From assembly GCA_015039465.1 (NCBI GenBank), contig MU130622.1, positions 214,478 to 278,477 of the forward strand: a DNA stretch of 64,000 nucleotides, written 5' to 3'. Below are positions 43,857 to 56,800 of this stretch, piece after piece (position 1 is the stretch's first letter; each line of letters starts with the position of its first letter). Both the position numbers and the translations under genes were made by a program. The stretch comes from Phlegmacium glaucopus. Its lineage: Eukaryota; Basidiomycota; Agaricomycetes; Agaricales; Cortinariaceae. The notes below the pieces were generated by a model. That model did no database searches. It was not told the origin of the DNA and saw only the letters and a program-made list of their open reading frames with translations.

Positions 43857-46800
43857 ATGTCGTCCTTGGTTCTTCAATCCACGTTGTTCCTGCTCATTCC
43901 CCTGTTTTCAATAGGACTCGCCTTTTCCCGTCCTCTCAAACCACTCGCATACATCTACATCGCCTCTGTCACCTTGCTCTCAACTCTAGCAGGTGCTTTG
44001 CCACTATCTCATTCATCCAATTCATTATCAGAACATCTCATCCAGGCCCTGCTCTTCCTTTTCAGTGCGTAATCGAACAAAAAAGCCAAAAAAAAAAAAG
44101 AAAGAAAAAGACTAACTTTGAACCCCAGTCGGTATCCCTGTACTCCACCTCCCACCCACATATGTACCACACCTATCCATCCGAACGCTCCATACCTGCA
44201 TTCTCGTAATAACTCTATCAATCGGTCAGTTTTACTTTCCTTTCAATCAAGGATTTTAATTAAACAACGCAACCTTCTATTTCGCCGCGCATATAGCCAC
44301 TCTCTTAGCGCTCATCAGTCCTTTTCTACCTACAGCGACTCCTTTGCTTTACATCTCTCCTTCTTTTTTCCTCCTTTACACCATCCAAGCCATTCCTCGA
44401 ATAGCTTATATCCTTCACAACTTCCTCTATCCCGAGGATTCCACCCAATTGCATTATACAACCCCACTCACACTCCCTTCTCCTGCTTCAACGCCTTCTT
44501 TTCCATCCTCAACCGACGACATCCGAACACATCTTCATCTTCATCATAAAATCCCAAGTGTTAGCACAACTTCAACGCTCACCATTACAAACCGCACCCG
44601 TATCTCTTTTCCTTGTCGTCCTCGTCAACAAGAACCAAACGATCAATTACGTTCTCAGATCCTCAACAGTAGATCGCGCACTCTTTTGGTTTTCATCCTT
44701 GCTGTACAGGTAGCAGCGCTTGTGGCCAACGCGTGCGCTCTTGGTGTTACGATTACAGCGAGTAACACTTTGAAAACGCTCCAAACGGCTTGTACCGTAT
44801 TAGCAGTATCAGGTTCCATGTCCGCGTATCTTCGTATGTCTTTCTCATTCCTCCCCTTTGTCAACCTAACCCCTTTCCAGTCCACACATACAATCTCCAT
44901 CTTCGACCAACCCCCACCACCACCACCAATTCAAATTACAACAATATCTCAACCCATTCACCCGATCAACTCCAAACGATAGAATCCCAACAACATTCGA
45001 ATTCACATTCTCCAATGCTTATCCAATTAGCACCTCCACTCGCAAAAGCAAGACGCAAACGAGCAAATGCAGGTGTCTCGATCGAGAAGAACCCTTTCAA
45101 TAGGCTGAACGACGAAACGAACACGAAGAGAACCAACTCTGATTTAGAAGAATTAGAGTTGGAGTTGGATGTAGTCATGGATATAAGTCGTTATCCTATG
45201 ACTTTAAGACGTGATTTAGGCTTAGGTGGTGGAAACACGACAACCGAATTGGGATCTGGGAAGAAAGATAGCATTGATTCAGGATTGTCGAGTCCGGCTT
45301 GTACACCTGTGCCTGTACTTTTACCTGTTCCGTCACCTTTGGGGTTTAGTGGGGGGGGAGAATCGGGGCGTGGAATTGAGGGAGGCGGTGGCGGTGGCGG
45401 TGGAGTTTCAGTTCCAACTTTGGAGAAGCAAAAAGAGAAGGAGAAGATCCAAGGATATTATCTTTGTTCGTCAAGCAGTACTTCCACCGGTTCCCCCTCT
45501 TCTCCTTTCTCGCCGTTCGAGCGTTGTGGGATGGAGACGGAGACAGAGACGGATCCTTCGTCGCCTGATACGCCATATCCAAACCTACATTCGCATCCAG
45601 ATACGAGTGAAGGAAGTCCCGTCGTGAGCCGCGATGACGCCTGCTCAGGTGCCATTAACCCTTATACGCACACCCAAGTAAGAAAACGTAGTTCATTTTT
45701 CGGCTGGGAATTCGCATGGGATCAAGAAGCGTTAGAGAGGGCCGATGATGCGGGGAAACTTAGGAGTGCTGGTGCTGGTGGGGGCGGAGGAAGTCCCGCC
45801 AAGTCTGCCAAGTCGAACCCATATGAGACGTCAAATCCTAGTACGTCCGACCAGGCCTATAGCAGCAAGAAAAACCAGCAAGTCGGGAACGAGAGTTTTA
45901 TGAATTTGGGTGGAGGTCGAGAATCTTTTGGTCTATCTTACCCCTCATCTGGGCCACATTCCTTGTCTTCTGAGGTTGAGGTGGGAGAAGGGGTAGTGAA
46001 AGGAGGAATGAGTTGGAGGAGCAGCGTTTGTGGTGTTGTTGGAGTTGGCGGTGGCGAGGAGAAGGTGAAGAGGAAGAATACGTTAGGTCTGGGGATAAAA
46101 CCTTTGAGGTTGAGTAGGAGTTTTGGTGGGACTAGCAATAACAACAGCAGTGGCAGTCGTGGAAGTGGGACGGGCCATCGAACGATACTTAGTGGAGACA
46201 CGGGTCCTATGTGTGGGCTGAGCTTGAAGAGGAAAGCCACGGTGTTGATTTGTGGGCAGGGGTCTCCCTCTACAGTTTCTGCGGTTTCTTCGCGTGCTAT
46301 TGGTCAGGGAAATGGAGATGCAACGAGAACAACGATAGCAGCAACACCAACAACTCCGAAAAGGTTAAAGAAGAAAACGAAACCTGGACATGCTACTGCT
46401 GGTACTTCACCAAGTGCTGAATCCAAGATCGGTGAAAGGAACCAAAACAATCATTCAATTGGGTTCATCCATGGTAGTAATCGAAACTCGGACAACGACG
46501 ACGAGGAGCTGGATGAAAATGGGGATTTGCAGAAAACGCCAACGATGAGACCGAGGACCACGACAAGGTCTTATTCACAGTCTCCTCAATCGTATCGTTA
46601 TTATCCATCTTCCTCGCCAAACCAGCAACGGCGTCATGAAGTTGCTGCTTCCGAAACTCGCTGTAGCAGTATTAACGAAAGCTACCCTACCACCGCAACC
46701 ACAACCACAACCGCCGCTACGAACACTGCCAACACTGGCACTACGGATTCTCCGACGAAGTTGTCGCCCAGTTTGACTAGGAGAGGACTTAGCTTGAAGA

Positions 46801-48644
46801 GGAGTTTCAAGATGGGTTCAACAGTTGGCAGGACTTTGGGACCTGGATTGACTTTGTCTAGTGCTGGATTGAGCTCAATTCCAGGTTCTGGTGCTGGCTC
46901 TAGTTCTGGACCTCCTACCTCTGCTTCTGCTTGGCATTGTGCTCCCAAGTCGGTTCGTCGCTGTGAATCGGAAGGATTTAGGTTTAGAGAAGAAGTTGAG
47001 AAGCGTGAGTGTGACGAGAAGGAGAAGCATGTCGAAAAGAAGAGGAAAGAGAATTTGGACGACGAGAAGGAGAAGGAGAAGTTTGGAGAAGCAGGAGAGG
47101 AAGATCTTGATGTGGATGTGGATGTGGATGTGGAAGATGAGTTGAGGTCTCTAGCCGCTGCAAGACTCGTTTCTGTTTCGTATGCGCGTGCGACGCCCGC
47201 TGCTACTATTTTAACGCTTCCTGATGGTGGTTGCGTATCACGATCAGGTGGGAGTGGCAATACAGTTGAATATACGGCCGTACAAAGGTCGACGCTCCAT
47301 TCTCGACCTTCGCTTCCTATCATGAACACCATAGCAACCGCTGCTAATTCACCATCTGTACCTGTATGTTCGACTATCAACGCTTCGTTTTCGACGGCAG
47401 CTTCGCGTGGGTATGGTAGGCATCATGTGTGGAAACCACATCCATTTGTTGATTGGTTTAGACCTTCGGAGGCGTCGAATAGAGGCGATGACGAGGTTGG
47501 TTCTCTTAAACAAGAGATGGAGATCACCAGAGCGTTGAGTAGAGGGAATGAGAATGATAAATTATCTTCTCCGCCTCTACTGCCACCTCTTCCACCACCC
47601 CTTCCTCCTATGACACCCCCATCCCAATCACAATCCCTTCCACCAACCCCAATAAAATCCAGATCGGCACTTCTCGTTAAACCTTCGATAAGCAGTTTCA
47701 AGAAACGATCAGCACCACCTGGATCATCGGAATGGGCGTTACTTCCTCAACCAATGTTGACGGTGAATGGCGTGGGTGGCGCGGCAGCTTCGATGGTTTC
47801 GTTGGCGCATTCGAGATCAAACTCTGCGTCGCAATCCATTGTAGGACCAGGGCAGACGATTTCAAGACCACCGTCACAGCCACCTTCGAGGCCTACGACG
47901 CCTAGGCCTAACACCAGATTGTCAGCTATGAATATGGGTACTGTAAGAAATGCATTTGCGGGGGTGGGAGCGAAGGTATCTGCTAGGATGAGCATTAATA
48001 GTGCGTCGACGAGGGGGAGTGCGGGTGCTGCTGCTGGTAATGCAGTGGTTTCTAGTATGGGGATGGGGATGGATGATTTTGACGGTGATTTTATGGATCT
48101 ACGAGACCCATTCGCTTCTCCACCACCTTCCAAACTAGCCAATGTGTTCAGAGGTGGAGATCACACCGGGGGAGGCGGTGATTTCTGGGTTAGCGAAAGA
48201 ACCATGCCGTCTTTAGGAGGGGCGATGGGATATGACGATGACGATGATGTGGAAGTTGGGTTTACAAGACGCATCAGCAGTGTCAGTGGCGGGAAGAGGA
48301 GGGTGAATATGAATGCATGGGGGAGGTTGCCGATGCCTTCTCCTACTTTGCTTCTACTTGATTCTGCTCCTGGAACGTCGAGTGCCTCTGTTTCTTCGTC
48401 AGTTGGGAGTAGGAAGAAAGCTCATTCTCATCATGGAGAGCGGAGGAAACATAAGGAGAAACGCGCTCGTAAAGCCGCCGCTGCGGATAATAGTGTGTTG
48501 GGTGAAACACATCCTCCGTTGCATGGTTATACCGCCCCACCATCAGTATACAATGCATGTGAGGAAGATGCTGATTTTGATGTTGAAGAAGCGTTGCTTT
48601 CACAACGGCTGTTGAGGAGATTGGATTCGGTCGAGTGGGATTAG
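43857..48644 (+). CDS. Seven-helix-like membrane protein with ~1,250-residue disordered tail
   Basis: Four exons (43857-44064, 44129-44224, 44297-44833, 44881-48644) join in frame to 1,534 residues. The first ~280 residues contain seven hydrophobic segments, including LVLQSTLFLLIPLFSIGLAF, YIYIASVTLLSTLAGAL, HTCILVITLSIATLLALI, ISPSFFLLYTIQAI, LLVFILAVQVAALVANACAL and LQTACTVLAVSGSMSAYL. The rest is one large exon rich in S, G, P, T and charged residues, with poly-Gly, an LPPLPPPLPPM proline motif, a (DV)n run and a short conserved-looking end LLSQRLLRRLDSVEWD. Topology suggests a receptor-type or other polytopic protein with a long cytoplasmic regulatory tail. I recognise no family; the GPCR reading is only an inference. 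Confidence 0.65.
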
Positions 48645-49675
48645 TTGGAGGGAGAGCTGAGGTTTCTAGACTTTCTTCTTTTTTTGGTTTTTTTGTCATT
48701 ATTGATATTATTTGTGTATTTTGGGTGGGTCTTTCCTTCTCTCTTCATGAACTGTAATCGTTTTGATGAAATGAGAATAGAAATTCAAGCATGCCGAAAA
48801 CTTTCACGTACCAACCATGGCTTCGTTTTCTTCATTTCTTTCTTCGTGCATGCCTTCATCGACCTCTCTAGAGTTCACATTTTTCGAAATTCGCTGATCG
48901 CTGATCCCTACTCATTATTGCTTTTTTCCCTGCCACTTTCCTTCTGCTTCGACGAAATATTTGATTGAAACGCAAATCATCGACTTCTTTTCCCTGTCGC
49001 GAATCGATAGTATAGACCTTTCTTTTTTTTAGAGAAAAAAAAGTGTATAATTAGCAGTGTTAAATCGTTTTTTTGTTGGAGTGGAGAAGCGCGTTTGAAA
49101 CTGCTGTACTCTTTCATCCGGCCGACCTCTGATATCCTGTTGTTATACATCTGTTGTAGTGTTGTATGATTGCTCTTCGGCCTGTCGTGGTTTGAAGTTG
49201 CGTTTTCGGATTGGAAATGGAAAACGGAAATATTCGAATCATGTCACGGTGAATTTTTGAGGAACCTATGAAAGTGAGGTGAAAGCGAAGCAACGGCTGA
49301 TTTAGAAGGTTGTGCTTTTTGTTCGGTTACTTTTAGATGAAATGCATTATGAATGTGAGGGTAGTGAGTAGTGTTGTTCGGGACAAAGGGAACTGACGGA
49401 ATGTTTTTTTGATCATTACATATATGACTGCTACCAGGCTTCTCATTCTTTAATACTGTATTTTTCTCATTCCATACATAATTTACAATTTTTTCACACT
49501 TTGTTGGATATGGCAAAAGAGTATAGACATTAGAATTAGATGATTCCATCATTGGTATCTCTGTCGTTATTGGTTTCCCCAGCGTTGAAAAGATCCTGAG
49601 AGTCCAAATGTCCCTTTAAATACCGACCTTACAGCAGCACTGGTATCTATAAGTCTTCGATTATTCTGTCTTCGA
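48645..49675. other. Intergenic, convergent 3' flanks
   Basis: Between the stops of the large membrane-protein gene and the thioesterase gene. T-rich, with TTTTTTTT and AGAAAAAAAA tracts around 49020-49045. No supported gene. Confidence 0.45.
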
Positions 49676-50847
49676 TTATTCTGAAACCTGAAGGTAAAGA
49701 AGCCATAAGTCCAAAAGGAAGGAAGGATGAGTGTATTTTTTTTTATGAAAATCACTCACGTCTGGTAGTAAGAAGCGAACCCAAACAAATAAATCGTCCA
49801 GTTCTTGGATACCAACCATATGTCCTAACGATTCATAGGAGTAGAATCTCAACCCATGAGACGAAGTTTCTTGAAGCTCTTGACGTGTCAAAGCAACATT
49901 CTCGTAAGATCGGAAGGGTATTTCGAGGTGGGAAGAAAGAGTCTTTGCGCACTCGAGGGAGAATTCATGATCGACTTGTAGGTCCTGTTTTCCGTGGCCC
50001 CAAAAGATGGGTATCTGTTTAGCGAGTGGGGTGAGAATCTTTTGAAGGAAATTAAGAGTTGTCGTCAGTACACCATAAGTATGGGTCAGTGGGTAAGAAA
50101 GAAGTGTTAACCTCTGGTGTTTTGTTTCGAAGCGGAATGTAAGTGCTCAACGCAAACAAACCGGCGATTGGTTTCTTGATTGTGATGGACGTAAGGAGGG
50201 ATACGGCTCCACCTTGGCTCAAACCTCCAATAATAATCCGCTCGGGAGGAATATGGTGTTGAGTTTCTTCGATGGAAATGAATTCATTGACCCATTTTAC
50301 AGCGTTATACAATCCTTTTTCGTCTTCTGCGCGGTCTGGAATGTCGAAAGAGTAGCAGTCAAACCTAGGACAAAGAATTAGATATTTTCTTAGAGACCCA
50401 TCATGCCTCCCCCGATCGAAGAGGAGGAAAAAAACAGGACATACCATGATGGTATAATGCTTTTACCGAATCCAGTTACCACCATCAAAGGTCTTTAATT
50501 ATTAAGTTCGGTCAGCAATCGATATTTTTGCGAGTGAGGATTATAATAAAATGTATAATGGGGAACTTACGCAGACGGGAATATGAACTTGATGTGATCA
50601 AGGCCCTCTGAAGTTCTCCATTTTAAACAAGGCCCTATGAGTTTCCGTAGTGCATCACCGCTGTCGCCCAGTCCCTATAATAGATCACATAATGAATAAA
50701 TAGGAAAGTATAACTGGGAGTGATCATGGTGGAACGAATGCAAACATGAAGAAATATGACGGTAGCGGTGTGTTTTTTGGATGGTTCAATTACATCGCAG
50801 ACTAGTGCATTAGCGTGCAGTACTTCCCGGGCGTCCTCGGTCATCAT
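49676..50847 (-). CDS. Acyl-protein thioesterase / carboxylesterase (APT1-like)
   Basis: A minus-strand gene of about six exons. ATVIFLHGLGDSGDALRKLI gives the family's LHGLGD oxyanion region. PSWFDCYSFDIPDRAEDEKG follows, then the nucleophile GGLSQGGAVS (Ser in GLSQG), the acid in FWGHGKQDLQVD and the His in ESLGHMVGI. All triad residues of the alpha/beta-hydrolase are present at normal spacing, giving about 265 residues. These enzymes remove palmitate from proteins or cleave lysophospholipids in the cytosol. The exon ending at LLPD is followed either by read-through or by a short last exon (VSE, stop), both using the stop at 49676-49678. The start is one of two adjacent ATGs at 50847/50844. 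Confidence 0.85.
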
Positions 50848-51615
50848 GAATAAGCGTTGGAGGCTTTTTGCTTGGAATATTTATTTGACCTTTTGAAGAT
50901 GATGATAATGCTGGGTTGTGTTGAAATCAACTTGAAAAAAAAAAAAAAAAAACTAGCTATTTATATACTCAGCAAGATAAAATGAGTTAAACTATAAAGA
51001 GAACATGAGTTAAACTAAAAAGAGAAAAATAAGAGAATGGAAAGCTTGGCACCTTGTGCACGCTCGCCTCCCGATATTCCAACAGGTTGAACTAAGTATG
51101 GTGGTATGAACGTTGGGAGCGTTGAAGCTTTGAAGCGCCCGTGGTTGATCGTTGATCGATCAAACCGATCGGAAGTGCAACTATTTAGCAGTGTCAGCTG
51201 AACTCTTTGGCTCTCTTGAGTTTGAGGGCTTAAGGCCTTGAATAATAGTCGTCAGTCAGGTTCGGCCAACTAGTCTGTACAAAGCAGTTGACATGTGGTA
51301 GGCTTCTAAGCTTTACCTTTTTAAAGCCTTTTGCCTCTCGTTTGCAAACTATTCCACTACATAACGTGATAAAAATCAAGGATTGTTGGGATTTCTGCGT
51401 CCTCGATCCAGAAGTGGTTTATCAGGATTTACTATATTTCTGGCAAAGCCAAACTCGACATACTCAATTTTGACAGGACAGCAGTAGTTAACGTACCAAA
51501 GGTGCAACCTAAATAAGCTTGAGGACCCATATGTAAGCGCGACCACCAAATGAATGATTTCGAGAATTATTCGGAATGGCGTTACAAATTCACTAACTGT
51601 GCAAATCGTAGATCC
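50848..51615. other. Intergenic with poly-A tract
   Basis: A run of about 17 A lies at 50934-50951, followed by AAAGAGAA and ATGAGTTAAACTA repeats. No supported gene. Confidence 0.45.
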
Positions 51616-52569
51616 TCAGCTCGTGAAAGGATACTGTGAAAGCAAAATTTGCCATGCGGCGGCTCTGTCAGCGTCACAATGCTCTTCAGAATCAGGAACT
51701 CTGGCTATCAGGTTCTTCGTATCATCCAAGAGATTCTCCAGTAGCACAGCGATGCGTATGTCGCGAAGGGTGAGTCCTGGCTCTATCACATCAGTAGTAA
51801 CATGATCGGTTTCTGTGTTTTGGTCAAATCTTCTGGATGAGTGGGTTTGAGTCATGACCGTGATAACTGGTCGTTTTTCCGACCATAGATTGAAGGAGAT
51901 GTGGTGCTAAAGCATAAAATAGAATCCAGTCAGCTAAGATATATTACATGGTTAAACGGAATCCTCACTTTTTCTTCACTTTCGATTCTGAAGATCTCCT
52001 GCAGGAATGCACGAGCAGACCTATTCCCTTTGAAGCGGAATTTGCGCACCAAGAAAGGGGATGCATGGTTCTGGATACGGCATAGGAATTCAGTGCGAGT
52101 TCGATGGAAAATCAAATATCGCGTACAGAATGGCTGGAATTGTCATTGGCTTCTAAGCGCTTTATTTCCCATCCACGACGAAAGAGAGGATAAAAGAATT
52201 CGTCCAGCTCGCTCTTCATAATCATTGGGGTAGAGCGTTCTACATATTTAACTGGGCCTGGGAGAACAAGTTCTGAGAATTCTTCGGGAAGCAGCGTATT
52301 TAAAGTTTTGGCTGAGCTTGCTGGTTGCTGAGAGACGGTTAAGGAATAAGGTCTCCGGTTCTAGAAAATACGTTCAAATAGTAGCAATAGTGTTATAATG
52401 TAGAAAATTCGGTTTTTACCTTGAGAAGACTAGCCATCGACTCTCCATGAGACGTCCTACCAGTAACCATCTTCCCATTGAACTTCCCGAAGGAAAATAA
52501 AGACCCTGCAGCCACTGAAGTAGTGCCAGAAATTTTGAAAAGCGGTTTGATCACCCTGCATCGGTGCAT
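51616..52569 (-). CDS. Pterin-4a-carbinolamine dehydratase-like protein
   Basis: Four exons (52569-52420, 52360-52127, 52070-51969, 51906-51616) join in frame to 258 residues. All introns are GT-AG. The C-terminal half has the PCD/DCoH pattern: a FFYPLFRRGWEIKRLE strand-helix start, VRKFRFKGNRSARAFLQEIF, then SEEKHHISFNLWSE with the two active-site-type histidines (about residues 163-164), TQTHS and GLTLRDIRIAVLLE. In animals PCD recycles the tetrahydrobiopterin cofactor; fungal versions are poorly studied. The N-terminus (MHRCRVIKPLFKISG...) is basic and could be a mitochondrial presequence, an inference. An upstream in-frame extension lacks another ATG. Confidence 0.72.
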
Positions 52570-53765
52570 TAAGGCGTCCTCGTACAACGTGCAAGGAAAA
52601 TCAATCAGAGATTCCGAGTTGAAAATATAATAGCAGGACAGCTAGCACGATGAAACCCCAACAGTGCTCTGAGTAGACCGTCTTCCGAGTTGGTCTAACG
52701 GCATAACCGCTGTGACGGTCACGGCGACTGAACCAAAATCCTACAGTCTCTCGAATTCAGCGCATAGATATAGCTTGTTTTCAGAGTCCAACGTCGTCTC
52801 TGGCAGCACTCTAAGGCTGGTCGCTTACCCGTATCATGGCACATCTTCATGGTCGCGGCCTCCGACAGTACGGGTACGTTATTGGGGTAGCTAACAGGAA
52901 TCTGCGCCCACCGCGCAGTCACGGTTCACCAAGGGGTAACGCCCTCGCTATGAAATGACGGCAGTGCTTCCCATCCGATTTTTCTATCAATTGTTCGTGG
53001 TCCACTGTTCACGGCAAATTGGCAGATGTCATTCAAACCTGCTCATTCAAGACTAGGGGGCATTGAGCCATGATATTGCGAGTTGAACGCTAGTCAATTT
53101 GAGAGAGGGATCTACACTAGTGATTTCACTGATCTTCACTTCAACATTCAGGTCTATGTATGTTATTGATGGCGCATACGACTGACACTTGTCCTTACCT
53201 CATCATGCATGGATGCCTTGCCGCCTCTTGCCGCCTGATATAAATCTTTTCCAGATCCTTATGGCAATTTAAGCACCTCTACCTTTTTGTTGCATTGATA
53301 TTTATGTACCTTCATGGATACTTGGCTTTATTCTACCAGTCCCCTTGGATTCTAACGCCCGGGATCCCTCAGCTGCGTCCTTACAATTTCTGTCCATATT
53401 ATGTCTGAGAGGTTCACCAAAAGCAAGCTGACTATACTCATCAACAAGCAGCGTTGACGTCTTGAAAAGGGAATAACCGTCCCATCAATTTCACCATCTT
53501 TCGGATGTCCCACGGTCAATTACGCAGGATGGAATGGGGACGAGACTAAGCTAGGCCTACCTTGGCGTCCGGTCCAACCGGGAACTTTGGGGACATCATT
53601 CGAATTCGAAGGCCATGACCATATTAAGCTATCTTCACAACAGGTGTTCGGCTCCCAGTCTCGCCACTGTCAATAGGCTCCATCTCGGAAACAATTTCAT
53701 CACTGCGTCCCTCCAAAACAATTCATGGTTCATGTTGAAGCCGACTAGTGCGTTAAAGGGTCTGG
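52570..53765. other. Intergenic spacer
   Basis: About 1.2 kb without a supported gene. The hairpin GACCGTC...GACGGTC at 52677-52720 has a D-arm-like loop but no T-arm, so it is not called a tRNA. Confidence 0.45.
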
Positions 53766-53793
53766 TATATAATCATCGTTAGCCGGTTAACGA
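53766..53793 (+). promoter_or_regulatory. TATA box and adjacent palindrome upstream of subtilase copy 2
   Basis: TATATAA at 53766-53772 is about 60 bp before the start codon. It is followed by TCGTTA-6 nt-TAACGA at 53776-53793. The arrangement equals that of copy 1, but each arm carries a matching substitution, so self-complementarity is kept. Confidence 0.55.
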
Positions 53794-53831
53794 CGACACC
53801 CCCCAAGTATCTCCCTTCCAGTGTGGTCACT

Positions 53832-56800
53832 ATGAAACTTGTTCTTTACTGGGCTCTGGCTCTCAGCGCAAATGCAGCCGTTGCTGTTGTCCATAATTTC
53901 ATTATCGAGGTCGATGAACTGTTGCCCATACATACCCAGCCTTCTCTTGCTTCGGTAAGTTTGCTTCCTTTTGGTTTTCTATCCGTCTAATGCCAGGTTA
54001 GCCTCTTGATACCCTCTTTTCGTCCTTACAAGAAAGCGCTATCAAATATGATGTTATGAAAGAATTTGTTTCTACGGGCATCTTCACTGGCGCTGCCGTG
54101 TCACTCAACGTACATTCCCTTTTTGAATATATAAATAGGACGATTCACAAACCAACTTTTAGAATCCTCAAGTATGGTACCTACTACAGCCTGAATGAAA
54201 TCCTAATGTTCCACAGGATGCTATCACCATCGCCAACATACCCGGAGTCAAAGCCATTCGTCCTGTGATGAAATTCAAGCAACCCATGTCAGTGTTTAAA
54301 CTATTGTTCTGGATATTTGCTTACAGCCCTCGAAGGCCAGTCAAATCGCACATTGTAACTGGTTCGAATGATCCACAGCTTCCGCCGGACACGCAGTCGA
54401 CCCATGTTATGACCGTAAGTCCTAGATTTAAATTCCAGCTTTGCTTGTTTTAATTGACATCGTGATGTCCACAGGGAGTAGACAAACTTCATGCGGACGG
54501 TGTTATTGGGACAGGTATCAAAATTGGAATGTAACTACAGACCCTTCTTTGTTGAGGTCTGATCCGAATGTTCTGAGACCGGCCGTTCCACAGTATCGAT
54601 ACAGGTTTAGACTACAATCATCCTGCACTTGGGGCTGGTTTCGGATCAGGCCACAAGGTCATCGGGGGCTATGACTTCGTTGGGGATGCATACAATGGTA
54701 CTGACACTTCTCAGCCTGTTCCCGATAATGATCCCCTCGATTGCGACGGTAAGCAACACCAGCTATCGTCTTGAACACATCTCATGAATCATCAGGTCAT
54801 GGGACTCATGTAGCGGTACGAATAACAGTCTGTGATTTTTATGTACGCATTGTGAATTTTGTTGACTCAGGGAATCATTGGCGCCAATCCTGGAAATGAA
54901 TTCAATATCAGCGGCGTTGCCTATGGCGCATCCCTTACATCCTACAAAGTATTTGGATGTACAGGCGGTACGTCAGATGACAGTTGGTGCTTTTCTTATA
55001 GTCTTTGTGTTCGTAATCGGTTTACTTGTTTGCTATCGGTCAGTTATCGTAGAAGCACTCCTTAAAGGCGTCGCCGATGGCCAGGATATCTTAACACTCT
55101 CCCTTGGTGGCTCATCTGGATGGACAGAATCTTCGACCTCCGTTGTTGCTGATCGGATTGCTGCTTCAGGTATAATTGTCACCATCTCAGCAGGCAATGA
55201 TGTGAGTCCGGCTTGGTTGGTAAACGTTTCTTAAACCTAATCCATTTGCAATTGTTAGGGTACTTCGGGTTCTTGGTATACATCTAGCCCATCTAATGCG
55301 ATACACGCTATCTCTGTTGCAAGCGTTGATAAGTAAGTGATTTAAAATCCGTTGAGTGTGCAAGGCCTCTTGTAATTGTCTCCACATAGCATACTCATTC
55401 CTGTTCAAAACGCCACTGTGCACGGAGTCGAGCATGCACCCATCCCATATTACTCGGGTACTCCCTTGCCCATCAATGGCACTCTCCCTGTTTACGCGAC
55501 CTCAAACGATACGACGGTGACAAACGACGCCTGCGACCCACTCCCGGCAACTACACCTGACCTATCATCATTTGTGGTTATCGTCCGCAGAGGCGCTTGC
55601 CCATTCGTAAATACCTTTACCTCTGGAGCGAAACAATTGAAATAACGTATGTTAAAATTTCAGAATCAACAAATTAGCAATGTTGCAGCAAAGGGCGCAA
55701 AGGTGGCTCTCATCTATAAGTGAGTCATTGTCGCTTATCTCGCAACGTTGGAATTTGAATACATTTTCTCTAGCAATGTAACGGGGCTCAATTCTGTCCG
55801 TCCTGCTGAGAACTTCTCTGTCGCTGCTATTCAAGCTGCAGACGGCGCGTTTGTAAGCTTTCCGTTTACTTCTTCTCGCGTCGTGATCATTGATCTAGGT
55901 AACATAGCTCGTCCAACAATTTGCAGCTGGAGTTCCTATTGCACTCTCTTTTCCTCAATCCGGAGCTGCGGCTAACATCTTTGATCCTAATGGGGGACTT
56001 GTTTCTTACTTCTCAAGGTGAAAAAAGGTTATACAAGCTTGTCCGTCACTCATGATGACCTTTTTGTTGGGGTAGCTATGGCCCAAGTGAAGATTTCTTC
56101 TTTAAACCTGCTGTAGCAGCACCTGGTGGCAACATATTATCAACATATCCAATTGCACTCGGTAGTTATGCTATCCATTCCGGGACGTCTATGGCTTGCC
56201 CTTTTGTTGCAGGTGCTGCTGCGCTACTTCTCGCGACCAATGGAAAAACAGTCGATGTTGCAACATCCGCCCGTAGTCTATTTGAATCGACTGCACAGAA
56301 GGTTCCTTCAAACAATACGGATGGCTATCCTTTGCAAACCCTCACCTCACAAGGGGCCGGATTGATTAATGTCTATGATGCTATCTATACCACCACCATC
56401 GTTTCGCCCACTGAGCTTATTCTTAATGATACCGCTCATTTTGTAGGAGTGTGAGTACGTCTCTGGTGCCTTTCTCTTACTAAAATTTATCGCACACATT
56501 TTTGTAGGCAAAGTTTCACTGTCCAAAATAATGGGATCCTTCCGAAGATCTACACTCTGAAGCATGTTCCTGCAGGTACAGCTCTAACAGTTCAACCAGT
56601 GAGTTCACAGCTTGCAATTTATACAGTTGTTTTTCTAATATTCTTCATTGATAGGGAAGCATCTTCACTGCATTAGGCCCCGTTCCTCTCTCCGCCGTGG
56701 CTGCATCCGTTGAGATGACTCCCTCGACGTTTATCGTCCTGCCAGGACAAAGCCAATCGGTGGTAACCAAATTCACACCGCCATCAGGTCTCGATATTTC

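Noticed and set aside
43832..43890. Possible tRNA (GATTGAGTGGTAGCAC followed by GGTTCTTCAATCC)
   Set aside because: The D-arm and T-arm resemblance is superficial; arms do not pair and the segment covers the start codon of the 1,534-residue gene.
46682..47380. Minus-strand 232-residue open frame rich in Ser and Val
   Set aside because: It lies antisense to the low-complexity exon of the large membrane-protein gene and mirrors its biased codons.
52677..52720. tRNA-like hairpin with a GAGTTGGTCTAACGGC D-arm-like loop
   Set aside because: The acceptor-like stem closes after only about 45 nt and there is no matching anticodon arm or GTTCRANYC T-arm, so it is not a tRNA.
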